Source: JAHRVQ01 sp029941905 (GTDB taxonomy: Bacteria; Pseudomonadota; Gammaproteobacteria; Pseudomonadales; Azotimanducaceae). From it: a stretch of DNA of 64,000 nt. Shown one piece after another: positions 26,157 to 34,936 of this stretch. The position numbers and the translations under genes were made by a program. The notes beneath the pieces are model-generated. The model was not told the DNA's origin. It was given only the letters and a program-made list of their open reading frames with translations, and searched no databases. The stretch lies in contig JAPYTQ010000007.1 in the NCBI GenBank assembly GCA_029941905.1, forward strand, positions 96,529-160,528, written 5' to 3'. Each line of letters begins with the position of its first letter. Position 1 is the stretch's first letter.

Positions 26157-26897
26157 CTACATCATTGTAAGCCCACCACTAACGGATAGTGTTTGACCAG
26201 TAACAAACCCTGCTTCTTCGGACGCCATATAGGAAACGGCTGCAGCAATATCGGCAGGGACTCCGAGCCTTTTTATTGGCGCGAGTCGACTCATCGATTC
26301 ACGCATCCGATTGCTATCCCGGCTTGAATCAATGATATCACCCAACAATGCCGTATCAGTGGGGCCAGGGCACACCGAGTTAACAGTAATTCCATGGCGC
26401 GCCACTTCCCTGGCTACGGTTTTGCTGAAGGCAATGACCCCACCCTTGGCGCCGGAATAAACCGCCTCACCTGTCGAACCTGCACGCCCGGCATCGGATG
26501 CAATATTTACCACCCTGCCCCAATTGCGGCTGATCATGCCGGGCAAAACTGCATGGGTTACTCTCAAGACGCCTTTATAATTCAGATCAATGATTTTGTC
26601 CCAGAACTCTTCGTCCGTTTTCAGGAATGGCATCAGTGAGTCCCAACCGGCACAATTCACCGCAATATCGATTTGCTCGATCCCTTCAATGGTCTGTATG
26701 ACCATTTTGCTATCAGTCACATCCATCAGCTTTGATTCGATTTCTACACCGTCTGCCAATGCAAGACTAACAGTTTCATCCAACCCTGCTTGAGAGACAT
26801 CCGTCGCAATCACGAAAGTGCCATCTTTACCCAGGGATCGACAAATTGCGCGACCAATACCACTACCTGCACCTGTTACCAACGCGACTCTTTGCAT
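26157..26897 (-). CDS. SDR-family oxidoreductase (FabG-like)
   Basis: The 246-residue classical SDR has ALVTGAGSGIGRAICRSL, the NCAG motif (AVNCAGWDSL) and Tyr-x3-Lys in AVYSGAKGGV, ending in GQTLSVSGGLTMM. AGGAAT precedes the ATG. It lies upstream of the P450 gene on the same strand, so they may form an operon that hydroxylates and then oxidises a substrate, or reduces it. It could be a 3-oxoacyl reductase or alcohol dehydrogenase. Confidence 0.88.
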   Translation of the reverse strand: MQRVALVTGAGSGIGRAICRSLGKDGTFVIATDVSQAGLDETVSLALADGVEIESKLMDVTDSKMVIQTIEGIEQIDIAVNCAGWDSLMPFLKTDEEFWDKIIDLNYKGVLRVTHAVLPGMISRNWGRVVNIASDAGRAGSTGEAVYSGAKGGVIAFSKTVAREVARHGITVNSVCPGPTDTALLGDIIDSSRDSNRMRESMSRLAPIKRLGVPADIAAAVSYMASEEAGFVTGQTLSVSGGLTMM

Positions 26898-27040
26898 TAA
26901 GAAGATTCCTTTTTTGTTTTCTCAGACTAATTATATGGCAGTCACTTGTCAGGCACTATAGGATAATCAGTTCAAAATTGGTTTGTGTGGCCTGCATTTG
27001 GTCATCATCTGAATAAACGAAGAGGAGGTCCCCGTCTACT

Positions 27041-27514
27041 ATGAATCAGCAACCTTTTTTACTCTCCACTGCACACGAACGTATTGGTGAAAGTCTCGGT
27101 GTCAGCGATTGGGTGTTTATTGATCAACTACAGGTGAATGTATTCGGTGAGGTCACGCGTTGGCGGACGCCAGGTCATTGTGATGTAGAATACGCCAGGA
27201 AAGGCCCCTACGGTGGCACCATCATTCACGGTTTTCACATGATGTCCCTGCTATCTCACTTTTATCGCGATGTTGGTCTCTGGCCTGAAGATGGCCAGAA
27301 TCCACTTAACTATGGATTGGATAAAGTTCGCGTGCTCAAACCAGTGGTTATCGGCGATGGCGTTCGTCTGCGATCGCACATCAAGTTAATGGGTATTGAC
27401 GACAAAGGTAATGGCGAATATCTGTTGAAGACCTGTCATGAAATCGAAGTCGACGGCATGGATGTCAAAGCACTGTATGCTGAATATCTGACTTATTGGT
27501 TTCCGAAGACTTAA
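27041..27514 (+). CDS. MaoC-like hotdog (enoyl-CoA hydratase-type) protein
   Basis: The 157-residue protein has the hydratase-2 region YGGTIIHGFHMMSLLSHF (Gly-x3-HG motif with the conserved His) and VRVLKPVVIGDGVRLRSHIK, the usual second strand pair of MaoC domains. The catalytic Asp seems replaced upstream by DVEYARKGPYGG, so hydratase activity is uncertain. GAGGAGG precedes the ATG by about 12 nt. It is divergent from the SDR gene and 128 nt before a hydrolase on the same strand. Confidence 0.82.
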   Translation: MNQQPFLLSTAHERIGESLGVSDWVFIDQLQVNVFGEVTRWRTPGHCDVEYARKGPYGGTIIHGFHMMSLLSHFYRDVGLWPEDGQNPLNYGLDKVRVLKPVVIGDGVRLRSHIKLMGIDDKGNGEYLLKTCHEIEVDGMDVKALYAEYLTYWFPKT

Positions 27515-27532
27515 TGTAATTGCAGGCTGCTT

Positions 27533-27556
27533 GCAACAAAGCAACAAAGCAACAAA
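27533..27556 (+). repeat. three tandem copies of GCAACAAA
   Basis: Three exact 8-bp units in the intergenic region between the MaoC-like and hydrolase genes. Such short units can vary in number by slippage; they may change the spacing of a promoter for the downstream gene. Confidence 0.7.
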
Positions 27557-27642
27557 GCACTTTACTCGGAGCCCTTACCTAAAGTAGATTTTGCGAAGTT
27601 AATGATATTTCAAGCACATCCAGTCCATTCAGGGAGGCGACG

Positions 27643-28389
27643 ATGCCAGCAGTATTTGTTCATGGAAATCCAGAAACAGCAGATATTTGGGATTTACTCA
27701 TTCCGAAACTCAGCCGCGATGATGTTATTACACTATCTCCGCCAGGCTTTGGTGCTCCGACACCAGATGGCTGGGGTGCTACTCGGGTTGAATATTTGAA
27801 CTGGCTCGTTGGCGAGCTGGACGCTATTGGTGAACCAGTAGATCTTGTTGGTCATGACTGGGGCGGTGGTCATGTTGCAGGGGTTGCACTCACGCGCCCG
27901 GATCTGTTGAATTCCTGGGTAATTGATCTTGGCGGCCTGTTTCACCCTGATTATGAATGGCATGATATGGCTCAGGGTTGGCAGACTGAAGGGGTCGGAG
28001 AAGAATTGGTTGCAGGTATGATTGGTGCGCCGCTGTCAGAGAGAACAGCCATGTTCGTCGGTCTTGGTATGACCAGCGACATTGCGGCGAAGGTTGCCGC
28101 AGCCGGAAACGAAGAAATGGGTCGGTGTATTCTGGCGCTCTATCGAGATGCTGCGCAACCGGCTATTCGCGAACTTGGATCTGATTTGTCTGTGATGAGA
28201 AAACGGCCCGGTCATGTGATCATAGCGGAACTGGACGACTATGTTGGTACCGAAGCGATGGCTCGTGATACCGCAGAACGCGCTGGCGCCAGCGTCAGCT
28301 TTCTACCCGGGGTTGGCCATTGGTGGATGATGCAAAACCCTGCATCAGGCGCTGAAGCACTGAATGGCTTTTGGTCTTCAATCGAATAG
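27643..28389 (+). CDS. alpha/beta hydrolase with Asp nucleophile (epoxide hydrolase/haloalkane dehalogenase-like)
   Basis: The oxyanion region PAVFVHGNPETAD leads into a nucleophile elbow LVGHDWGGGH, where Asp stands in the nucleophile place, as in epoxide hydrolases and haloalkane dehalogenases. The catalytic His is in PGVGHWWMMQNP. Length 248 aa is compact and the cap domain is short. GGGAGG precedes the ATG. Tyr residues of a true epoxide hydrolase cap cannot be assigned, so a dehalogenase or unrelated hydrolase role is equally open. Confidence 0.82.
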   Translation: MPAVFVHGNPETADIWDLLIPKLSRDDVITLSPPGFGAPTPDGWGATRVEYLNWLVGELDAIGEPVDLVGHDWGGGHVAGVALTRPDLLNSWVIDLGGLFHPDYEWHDMAQGWQTEGVGEELVAGMIGAPLSERTAMFVGLGMTSDIAAKVAAAGNEEMGRCILALYRDAAQPAIRELGSDLSVMRKRPGHVIIAELDDYVGTEAMARDTAERAGASVSFLPGVGHWWMMQNPASGAEALNGFWSSIE

Positions 28390-28431
28390 TCTTATGTGGA
28401 CCGGTCTGACCAGGACACAATAGCAATATTC

Positions 28432-28452
28432 GGGGAGCTTCAATCTGTCCCC
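28432..28452. terminator. short hairpin between convergent genes
   Basis: GGGGA and TCCCC pair around 11 nt, followed on the plus strand by ATTTTAAT. It lies between the hydrolase and the convergent MFS gene. Confidence 0.35.
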
Positions 28453-28455
28453 ATT

Positions 28456-29739
28456 TTAATCAATAGGCGACTCACCAGTTTCTGGCATGCGCAACAACCA
28501 GACGCTCAGAGCAGCGACACCGTAACTTATAAAGAGGCAAGCGAACGCCGGTTTGTAGCTGCCTGTTAACTCGAAGACAAGGGTTGTCAGGGGTAAGCCA
28601 ACCAGACTGAAAGGCATTGTCAGCGGCATAGCCAGACCCATCACTTTCGCAAAATTCGCCAGCCCAAATCGCTCCGCCAGCAGCAGTGACCATAGCGGTG
28701 CAATGCCTCCATAACCGAGACCAAAGAATGCACCGGCAACACATAGCATAAAAAGATCTGTCGCGATTAGCAGCAGTGCTGTTGCAATAAACTGCAGGCC
28801 AATCGCAATACCCACAACCAGCCGCTTCGACATGTAATCGGATAATGTCCCTGCCATAGGTTTCGCGATGGCGCCAAAAAGAGTGGTAACAAGTACTGCA
28901 GTTGACGCCTCCATAGGTGACAGACCGAGGTCCGTTCCATGTGAAGGCAAAGCAATGACGATGGCAGCAACGGCCATGTAACAAGGTCCTGCAATGAGGC
29001 TAATCAGCCAGATATCACGCTCACGAACCGCACGGGAGAAATTCCACACCGAAGCCTGGCTGCCATCAGCCTGGGCCGTTGGCTTTGTATCACCATCCGG
29101 ATACAGACCGATATCCCCTGGCGCACGGATGGCAAATTTCCAGATAAGAGGCAGCAGGCAAACGGGAGTGGCGATGGCAAATACAAGAAACGAGGTTCGC
29201 CATCCGTAGTTCACAACAATATAAGTAGCGAGTGGCACCAGCAGCACGCCCGAAATAGTGATGCCTGCCTGGGAGATTCCCAGGGCCATGCCACGACGAC
29301 GCACAAACCAGTTCGCCAACATCAGGTTACAGGGAATATTGCCAAGAAAGACAACCCCGACCGAGATAACCACGCCGAACCCAAAGTAAATATGCCAAAG
29401 GCTGGTTGCTTGTGAACAGATAACCAGGCCGATTGACATGACGCATACACCCACGGCCATCACGTGGCGAACTGGGTATTCAGTCACCAGGCGCCCAGCT
29501 AGTGGACTCAGGAGTGCCATCAGTACCGTTTGTATCGAGAGGCCCAGTGATATCAAGAAGCGATTTGCATCCAGTGCTTCAGTCAACGGCTTCAGGTACA
29601 CGCCAAATGTGTAGTAACCAACACCCACACTGAAGAACTGCGCTGTCGCAGTAAACCCAACGATTAACCAACCCTGGGTAAACATCCTGCCAGGTTCATC
29701 ACGAGCGTCTGTAATCAAGGGCTCTTTCTTTTCAAACAC
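28456..29739 (-). CDS. MFS transporter (oxalate/formate antiporter-like)
   Basis: About twelve hydrophobic helices over 427 residues with the first-loop region QFFSVGVGYYTFGVYLKPL, LSPLAGRLVTEYPVRHVMAVG, and RRRGMALGISQAGITISG in the middle. This pattern resembles the MFS clade annotated as oxalate/formate or monocarboxylate transporters (MCT-like). It is divergent from the PhyH gene, with a 14-bp tandem repeat just upstream, and may serve uptake for the PhyH-LLM-CaiB operon. Confidence 0.85.
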   Translation of the reverse strand: MFEKKEPLITDARDEPGRMFTQGWLIVGFTATAQFFSVGVGYYTFGVYLKPLTEALDANRFLISLGLSIQTVLMALLSPLAGRLVTEYPVRHVMAVGVCVMSIGLVICSQATSLWHIYFGFGVVISVGVVFLGNIPCNLMLANWFVRRRGMALGISQAGITISGVLLVPLATYIVVNYGWRTSFLVFAIATPVCLLPLIWKFAIRAPGDIGLYPDGDTKPTAQADGSQASVWNFSRAVRERDIWLISLIAGPCYMAVAAIVIALPSHGTDLGLSPMEASTAVLVTTLFGAIAKPMAGTLSDYMSKRLVVGIAIGLQFIATALLLIATDLFMLCVAGAFFGLGYGGIAPLWSLLLAERFGLANFAKVMGLAMPLTMPFSLVGLPLTTLVFELTGSYKPAFACLFISYGVAALSVWLLRMPETGESPID

Positions 29740-29755
29740 TGGAAAATGAGCGTAC

Positions 29756-29790
29756 CATGTTTACGGTCGCATGTTTACAGTCGCATGTTT
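29756..29790. repeat. 14-bp tandem repeat, 2.5 units
   Basis: CATGTTTACGGTCG, CATGTTTACAGTCG and CATGTTT follow one another between the divergent MFS and PhyH genes, 17 nt before the MFS start. The helical-turn spacing and promoter position fit a cooperative regulator site. Confidence 0.6.
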
Positions 29791-29874
29791 GGGGCCAGTG
29801 AAGACTAACTTAACTAAACCGGGGCAAAGACAGTATGGAAATTTTCGAAAATCACCTCGCAAGCATTATCTGAA

Positions 29875-30624
29875 ATGGATGCACTCGAACAGAAACTTCA
29901 TGAACTTCAAATATTCGGATTCACGATCATAGAGAATGTGCTACCGGGCAACCAGTTAAAGCAAATTCGTGAGTTCGTCGTAAAGACAGAAGAACGTATT
30001 GGAGTAGAAACCCGACACCGAGGCGTGGCGAGGCACCTTGCTAACCTTGTCAACCTGGACCCCATGTTCTTCAACGTTATTGACCACAACAAGGTCCTGC
30101 CTTATATCGAAGCCATCATGGGGCATGATCTCATTCTGGGTAGCTTGAACGCAAGAATAGTCAGGCCAGGAGATAGCAGCCAGATTCTTCATAGCGATAT
30201 TCCATTAAGTCTGCATCGTTACGGTAAAGAAGCACCCGTGATGATGAACACTATCTGGCCACTACAGGATTTCACCCTGGACAACGGTGCTACTCGCGTG
30301 GTCCCGGGAAGCCATCAGAGTCATCTGCAGGAACCACCAGCCGGGTTTGATGTTAAATTCGAGATACCGGCTATCGCTTCTGCCGGTAGTGTCATTATCA
30401 TCAATGGCCAGACATGGCATGGCGGTGGCGAAAATAAAAGCTCCACAGGCCGTGTCGCGATGTTCGGGCACTATCGTATTGGACAATGGATGCGGTTTCA
30501 GTGTGATCCACACGACCAGTTTCCGGAAGCATGGTATGAGTTGCTGACGGAACGCCAGAAACAGCTACTAAGAATGACAGATGGTGTGACCGGCAGACAT
30601 GGGGCGGACTTTTACGAGCGTTAA
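29875..30624 (+). CDS. phytanoyl-CoA dioxygenase (PhyH) family protein
   Basis: The 249-residue protein has the PhyH pattern: N-terminal FGFTIIENVLPGNQL, a central iron-binding LHSDIPLSLHR (His-x-Asp), and a distal His in GQTWHGGGENKS with Arg in STGRVAMFGH for 2-oxoglutarate. It is a Fe(II)/2OG dioxygenase that hydroxylates an acyl-CoA or small molecule. It begins a plus-strand operon followed 26 nt later by an LLM oxidoreductase and then a CaiB-type transferase. Confidence 0.87.
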   Translation: MDALEQKLHELQIFGFTIIENVLPGNQLKQIREFVVKTEERIGVETRHRGVARHLANLVNLDPMFFNVIDHNKVLPYIEAIMGHDLILGSLNARIVRPGDSSQILHSDIPLSLHRYGKEAPVMMNTIWPLQDFTLDNGATRVVPGSHQSHLQEPPAGFDVKFEIPAIASAGSVIIINGQTWHGGGENKSSTGRVAMFGHYRIGQWMRFQCDPHDQFPEAWYELLTERQKQLLRMTDGVTGRHGADFYER

Positions 30625-30650
30625 TTGAGTATGAAGGGTGGTAGATTCGG

Positions 30651-31568
30651 ATGAAGGTCAGTGTGGTTTTTCCAAGCGTTGTGTATCGAGAGGGCCCGCA
30701 GGCTGTGACAAGGCTGATCAGGGGGATTGAATCCATCGGGTACGATCAGTTGGATATGTTTGATCACGTGCTGATGGGGTATCCGACGATAAGTCGGAAA
30801 GCGCCGTTTTATCCCAGCAAAATGCCCATTATGGAAGCATTGATGACACTCTCGTACGCGGCGGCGGTGACGGAAACAATTGGCCTGGGAACAGGCGTAC
30901 TTGTCTTACCCCAACGCCAACCCGCGCTGGTTGCTAAACAGGTGAGCACATTAGATACCCTGTCAGGTGGTAGAGTTCGTCTGGGCATCGGTGTTGGCTG
31001 GCAGGAATCCGAGTATGTTGCACTCGAAGAGGATTTTCACAACCGAGGCGCAAGAATGGATGAAGCGATCAACCTTTTGCGCAGTTACTGGGGAGATGAG
31101 CGCATTGATATTGATGGCGACTTTTATCATGCTGACGCGATGGCGATGGAACCCAAACCAATACAGGGGAGGAATATTCCAATCTGGATTGGTGGTGCGG
31201 TTTCGCAAACACTGCGAAGAGCCGGTGAGTTGGGAGATGGTTGGATGGGTCAGTTTGTAAAAGATGACGCGACAGCGCGAAACCTCATGCAAAAAATCCG
31301 CGGGTACGCGGAGGCAGCGGGCCGCGACCCTGCCGCTATCAGTATGCAGTTGTCACTTACCCCTGCGCGAGGCGAAGACGAAAAATTTTTTTACAGTCAA
31401 CCTGCGAGATTGCGGGACAGGTTGGTAGAGTTGCGGGACCTTGGGTTTGATTGGACCTCCATTAACACCGTTCCAATTTTTCAAGCAGGCCACCGAAGTG
31501 TTGATGCCATGCTTGAGCATCTGGCCGAAATCTATGAGACGATTAAACCTGAATTGAACAGAACTTAA
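30651..31568 (+). CDS. LLM-class F420/flavin-dependent oxidoreductase
   Basis: The 305-residue TIM-barrel protein shows the luciferase-like signatures IETIGLGTGVLVLPQRQPALVAKQ, TLDTLSGGRVRLGIGVGWQE and IPIWIGGAVSQTLRRAGELGDGW. These match LLM proteins that use F420 or FMN. The F420-type subfamily is suggested by GWQESEY and the C-terminal LRDRLVELRDLGFDW. Substrate unknown. It lies 26 nt after PhyH and 19 nt before the CaiB-type gene, so the three are an operon. Confidence 0.88.
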   Translation: MKVSVVFPSVVYREGPQAVTRLIRGIESIGYDQLDMFDHVLMGYPTISRKAPFYPSKMPIMEALMTLSYAAAVTETIGLGTGVLVLPQRQPALVAKQVSTLDTLSGGRVRLGIGVGWQESEYVALEEDFHNRGARMDEAINLLRSYWGDERIDIDGDFYHADAMAMEPKPIQGRNIPIWIGGAVSQTLRRAGELGDGWMGQFVKDDATARNLMQKIRGYAEAAGRDPAAISMQLSLTPARGEDEKFFYSQPARLRDRLVELRDLGFDWTSINTVPIFQAGHRSVDAMLEHLAEIYETIKPELNRT

Positions 31569-31587
31569 CTAGGAAATAGGAGGAGAT

Positions 31588-32835
31588 ATGGAAGGTCTGA
31601 AGCGTAGTGGTCCATTGCAGGATATCACGATAATTGATTGCACCCAGGCTTTGTCGGGTCCATTTGGTACTGCGCTGTTAGCAGACCTCGGCGCCAATGT
31701 CATCAAGATAGAACCTCCACAAGGCGACAGTTTCAGACCGTTACCACCTTTTCTCCCCGACTATGCACATGCATCCGGACCAGACCAGGCGGGTATGGAT
31801 TATGGTGCACCTTTTGCCGCTGTTAATCGAAACAAGCGGAGCATTAGTCTGGACTTTAAATCAGACGATGACAGGCAGGTGCTGCTGCAGCTATGTGAGA
31901 AGGCAGACGCGATTGTTGAAAATATGCGCAGTGGTGTCATGGACCGCCTGGGTCTGGGTTATGAGGTCATCTCGAAAAGGAATCCTGCCATCGTATACGG
32001 TGCAGTACGAGGGTTTGGCGATCCCAGGACAGGTACGAGCCCCTATGCAGAGTGGCCTTGCCTTGATGTTGCCGCTCAGGCAATGGGGGGGCTGGTTGAC
32101 GCCAACGATGATCTTGTCAGCCCTGCTGTTGCAGATGTTTACCCCGGGACTCTGATGGCACTGGGACTTGTGGCGGCGATTCACCACGCCAGACTTTCTG
32201 GCCGGGGCCAGTTTTTTGATGTAGCGATGTACGACAGCGTTTTCACGTTAATGCGAACCAATGTCGCGGCATATGGTTTTACGAACTATGTTGCAAAAAA
32301 AAAGGTTGCAAAAAAAGTTACAAAAAATGCTCCTCGAAAAAACAGCAGGGCGACTAGCCTTGTTCCATTCGGCCTTTTCCCGACCAAAGACGGCAAGGTG
32401 GCGATTGCAGCCCCTCAGCCTAATCACTGGCGAAACTTATGTGATGCCATGGCACGTCCTGATCTCGTTACGGATGAAAGAACCAGAAGCAATGGTGCAC
32501 GGGTACGCAACCAGGAATATGCAGAACAGCAGATCAGCCAATGGACCGGTTCAATATCCAAACAGGAAGTATTCGAAGCCCTGGGCGGCAAAGTGCCCGT
32601 CGGACCAGCCCAGAACATGGAGGAAATTTTCAGGGATCCGCATATAAGCGCAAGGAACATGGTCGATAAATTTAGACCGCCGGGCGACAACCCTGAGGTG
32701 GCCATCGGCGGTAATCCAATGAAATTTTCAAATACCACTACTGGATTCTATCAGGCGCCTCCCCTGTTCGACGAACACAGAGACGAAGTGTTTGATGAAT
32801 TTGGGATCACCAGACCCGAGGATTTCAATTCGTGA
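31588..32835 (+). CDS. CaiB/BaiF-type family III CoA-transferase (with Lys-rich insert)
   Basis: The 415-residue enzyme carries the family III signatures: DCTQALSGPFGTALLADLGANVIKIEPPQGD, NRNKRSISLDFK, RSGVMDRLGLGYE, and the catalytic Asp in CLDVAAQAMGG. Members move CoA from an acyl-CoA to a carboxylic acid. GGAGGAG precedes the ATG. After FTNYVA about residues 236-255 are a lysine-rich insert (AKKKVAKKVTKNAPRK) encoded by runs of A, unlike anything in the family. If frame is kept, the insert sits between fold segments. Its 3' end overlaps the convergent LLM gene by 11 nt. Confidence 0.88.
   Translation: MEGLKRSGPLQDITIIDCTQALSGPFGTALLADLGANVIKIEPPQGDSFRPLPPFLPDYAHASGPDQAGMDYGAPFAAVNRNKRSISLDFKSDDDRQVLLQLCEKADAIVENMRSGVMDRLGLGYEVISKRNPAIVYGAVRGFGDPRTGTSPYAEWPCLDVAAQAMGGLVDANDDLVSPAVADVYPGTLMALGLVAAIHHARLSGRGQFFDVAMYDSVFTLMRTNVAAYGFTNYVAKKKVAKKVTKNAPRKNSRATSLVPFGLFPTKDGKVAIAAPQPNHWRNLCDAMARPDLVTDERTRSNGARVRNQEYAEQQISQWTGSISKQEVFEALGGKVPVGPAQNMEEIFRDPHISARNMVDKFRPPGDNPEVAIGGNPMKFSNTTTGFYQAPPLFDEHRDEVFDEFGITRPEDFNS
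32295..32327 (+). repeat. A9, A7 and A6 homopolymer runs inside the CoA-transferase gene
   Basis: Runs of 9, 7 and 6 adenines lie at 32295-32303, 32310-32316 and 32322-32327 within a 33-nt span, flanked by near-repeats of GTTGCAAAAAAA. They encode the Lys-rich insert and are prone to slippage. Confidence 0.75.
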
Positions 32836-33817
32836 TGGCTGCGACAGCCGCTTCCATGGTGTCATTTACCACCGCGGCACGATCATCTCCCCAGGGCATT
32901 GGCATCAAGATCGGGTGCTCAACCCCTGCGTCAATGTAGGAATGGACAAAATCCGTCACCTGGTCTTTTGAACCTACGAAGTCGATAGCCTGAACCATTC
33001 GATCAGAAATTGCTGCGAGAGCACCATCCCTGTCTCTTTCCGATTGTTTGGCCCGTAGTGTTTCGACTTCTGCGCTGAACCCTGCATCTGAAAACATTTT
33101 TGCGTAGCCATCCGCCATGGCGTAGTTAAAAAGGTCTTTCCTGGCTGACCTCGCACCACGTTCGAATTCGGTTACTGACGCATGTACGTAAGCAAATATT
33201 TTCGCATTGCCGCCTTTTCGTACCTGTTGGATGGAATTGTCAACATGAGAAGCCGGTAGGTAATTAAGCAATACGCCATCAGCAATCTCGCCAGCCAGCT
33301 TTAACATTTGAGGGTTCAGTGCTGCCATCACTATCTTTGGCTTGCGCTCGCCCAAACGCATTCCAAGCCGAAATCGTTTGGTCTGAAAATAGTCGCCTTC
33401 AAATGTCACCGGCTCGCCAGAGAGGCACTCCCGCAAGAGCGCTACATATTCGCGCATCATACCAATGGGTTTGTTATCTGCTGGTATCCCATGTTGCCTC
33501 AGGATGCCGGGAGCGGAAACGCCAACCCCTAACCAAATGTCCACGTCCGGGCTGAGTGCCTGTAACGTCGCTGCCGACATCGCAGCTAAGGCTGGTGTTC
33601 TGAGTTGAATCGGAATGATACCTGTACCCAGATCCAGCTTTGGCGCCGCATGGCTAACGGCCCCAAGAAGGGTCAGCGCATCAGTGCCCGTTGCTTCAAC
33701 TGTCCATATAGATTTGTAACCCATGGTTTGGGCTTTAACAGCAACATCAGTGATGGCTTTTGGTCCAAGGATGCCAAGACTGCCGAACGTAATGCCGAGG
33801 GGAGTTTTATCTACCAC
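32825..33817 (-). CDS. LLM-class flavin-dependent oxidoreductase
   Basis: The 330-residue luciferase-like protein has LDLGTGIIPIQLRTPALAAMSAATLQALSPDVDIWLGVGVS and the strand PKIVMAALNPQMLKLAGEIADGVLLNYLP, typical of LLM barrels. The GTG start follows GGAT. The family uses FMN or F420; no partner reductase is adjacent. It converges on the CaiB-type gene, overlapping its stop by 11 nt, so it is a separate transcript. Confidence 0.86.
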   Translation of the reverse strand: MVDKTPLGITFGSLGILGPKAITDVAVKAQTMGYKSIWTVEATGTDALTLLGAVSHAAPKLDLGTGIIPIQLRTPALAAMSAATLQALSPDVDIWLGVGVSAPGILRQHGIPADNKPIGMMREYVALLRECLSGEPVTFEGDYFQTKRFRLGMRLGERKPKIVMAALNPQMLKLAGEIADGVLLNYLPASHVDNSIQQVRKGGNAKIFAYVHASVTEFERGARSARKDLFNYAMADGYAKMFSDAGFSAEVETLRAKQSERDRDGALAAISDRMVQAIDFVGSKDQVTDFVHSYIDAGVEHPILMPMPWGDDRAAVVNDTMEAAVAAITN

Positions 33818-34055
33818 TTTTTTTTATCCAAATGACTATTTGAGGAACCTCTGATTAGACACAATTCTACCTGAGCTTTCATCCCGATGCCCGGGTCACG
33901 GATGCAAGGTTTAGTTTCTTGCCCGGGTTGGCCATGGGCGAAGCAGTCAACCTGAGATCAAAAAACGACATGGCATTGATACCTCGGTGTTTTAGTGAGA
34001 ACTTTATGGTCTACTACAACACAGAGATATCAACCACAATCTCCGGAGTACGCCC

Positions 34056-34466
34056 GTGAACACCGATCAACGAGACCAGTTTCTCAGCCAACCCAATACT
34101 GCAGTCCTCGCGACGGTCGACGCAAAAGGTCGCCCCCACGCGGTACCGGTCTGGTATCTGTGGACGGGGGATGTGTTTGAAATCATTGGCGGAACCAACT
34201 CAGCGAAGATGCGCCACATCGAGCTCAATGGCAGGGCCGCACTCTGCGTCGATAGGCGAGGAAATGGAGCATTCCATGTGACGGCTGAGGGTCCTTGCGA
34301 ACTCGGAAGCACAGCCACCAGAGAATGGCGATTAAGGCTCCACACTCATTACCGTGGTGCCAAAGCAGCTGAGAAAATCGTCGCCGGAGATGGCCACCTT
34401 GGTCAGCAATTCATAACGTTACGGCCACAGCGTTGGTACGGCTGGAGTTCTGGAGAAACAGCATGA
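34056..34466 (+). CDS. PPOX-class F420-dependent oxidoreductase
   Basis: The 136-residue split-barrel protein has FLSQPNTAVLATVDAKGRPHAVPVWYLWTGDVFEI, GTNSAKMRHIELNGRAALCVDRRG and a final FITLRPQRWYGW, a close fit to the small F420-type PPOX proteins (the TIGR03618-like class). GTG 34056 is preceded by CCGGAG at 8 nt. The gene ends in an ATGA overlap with the EthD-domain gene, so they are translationally coupled. Confidence 0.86.
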   Translation: MNTDQRDQFLSQPNTAVLATVDAKGRPHAVPVWYLWTGDVFEIIGGTNSAKMRHIELNGRAALCVDRRGNGAFHVTAEGPCELGSTATREWRLRLHTHYRGAKAAEKIVAGDGHLGQQFITLRPQRWYGWSSGETA

Positions 34467-34837
34467 TCAAGCTGGTGATGCCAATGAAGAAGCGACCCGG
34501 TATGTCCACCGAAGAATTTCGGAATTACTACGAATCACACCATCGGTTAATAGGAGAAAAGTACCTCACGGGATTCGTGTCCCGGTACGTTCGGCGCTTC
34601 CTGAACCCGCTGCCCGACCGGTCCGGCAATGTGACAGAACCAGAGTATGATGTCCTGCTGGAAATCTGGTATCCCGACGAAGCGAGTTTTCTAGCCTGTG
34701 GAAAGAAGCTGAGGCAGCCCGACATCGCAAAAGAGATTGCCGAAGATGAGGCGAAGCTGTTTGACCTCACCCGGATGCGATCCTATCTGGTTGAAGAATT
34801 CGAATCCGATGTGGAATCGAAAGATACCCATTTATGA
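34463..34837 (+). CDS. EthD-domain protein
   Basis: The 124-residue protein has the EthD/dimeric alpha-beta-barrel pattern: IKLVMPMKKRPGMSTEEFRNYYESHHR at the N-terminus, PDRSGNVTEPEYDVLLEIWYPDEASF and a C-terminal FDLTRMRSYLVEE. EthD-domain proteins accompany P450, oxygenase or lyase steps in degradation. The ATG overlaps the upstream stop (ATGA). Its role here is unknown. Confidence 0.82.
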   Translation: MIKLVMPMKKRPGMSTEEFRNYYESHHRLIGEKYLTGFVSRYVRRFLNPLPDRSGNVTEPEYDVLLEIWYPDEASFLACGKKLRQPDIAKEIAEDEAKLFDLTRMRSYLVEEFESDVESKDTHL

Positions 34838-34936
34838 TACCATCGATGGCGAATCTACTGCCTGATGACCAAAAATATCTGAAACCCTCTTCAGGTCCCC
34901 GAAAAAAACATATGTTACAGCAGGAGCTCCAAAGCC

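Noticed and set aside
27533..27556. Tandem GCAACAAA considered as CRISPR or other array
   Set aside because: Units are 8 bp with no spacers; simple sequence repeat.
29834..29872. 12-codon leader-like frame before PhyH (MEIFENHLASII)
   Set aside because: No ribosome site, no regulatory codon pattern and no hairpin alternative could be seen.
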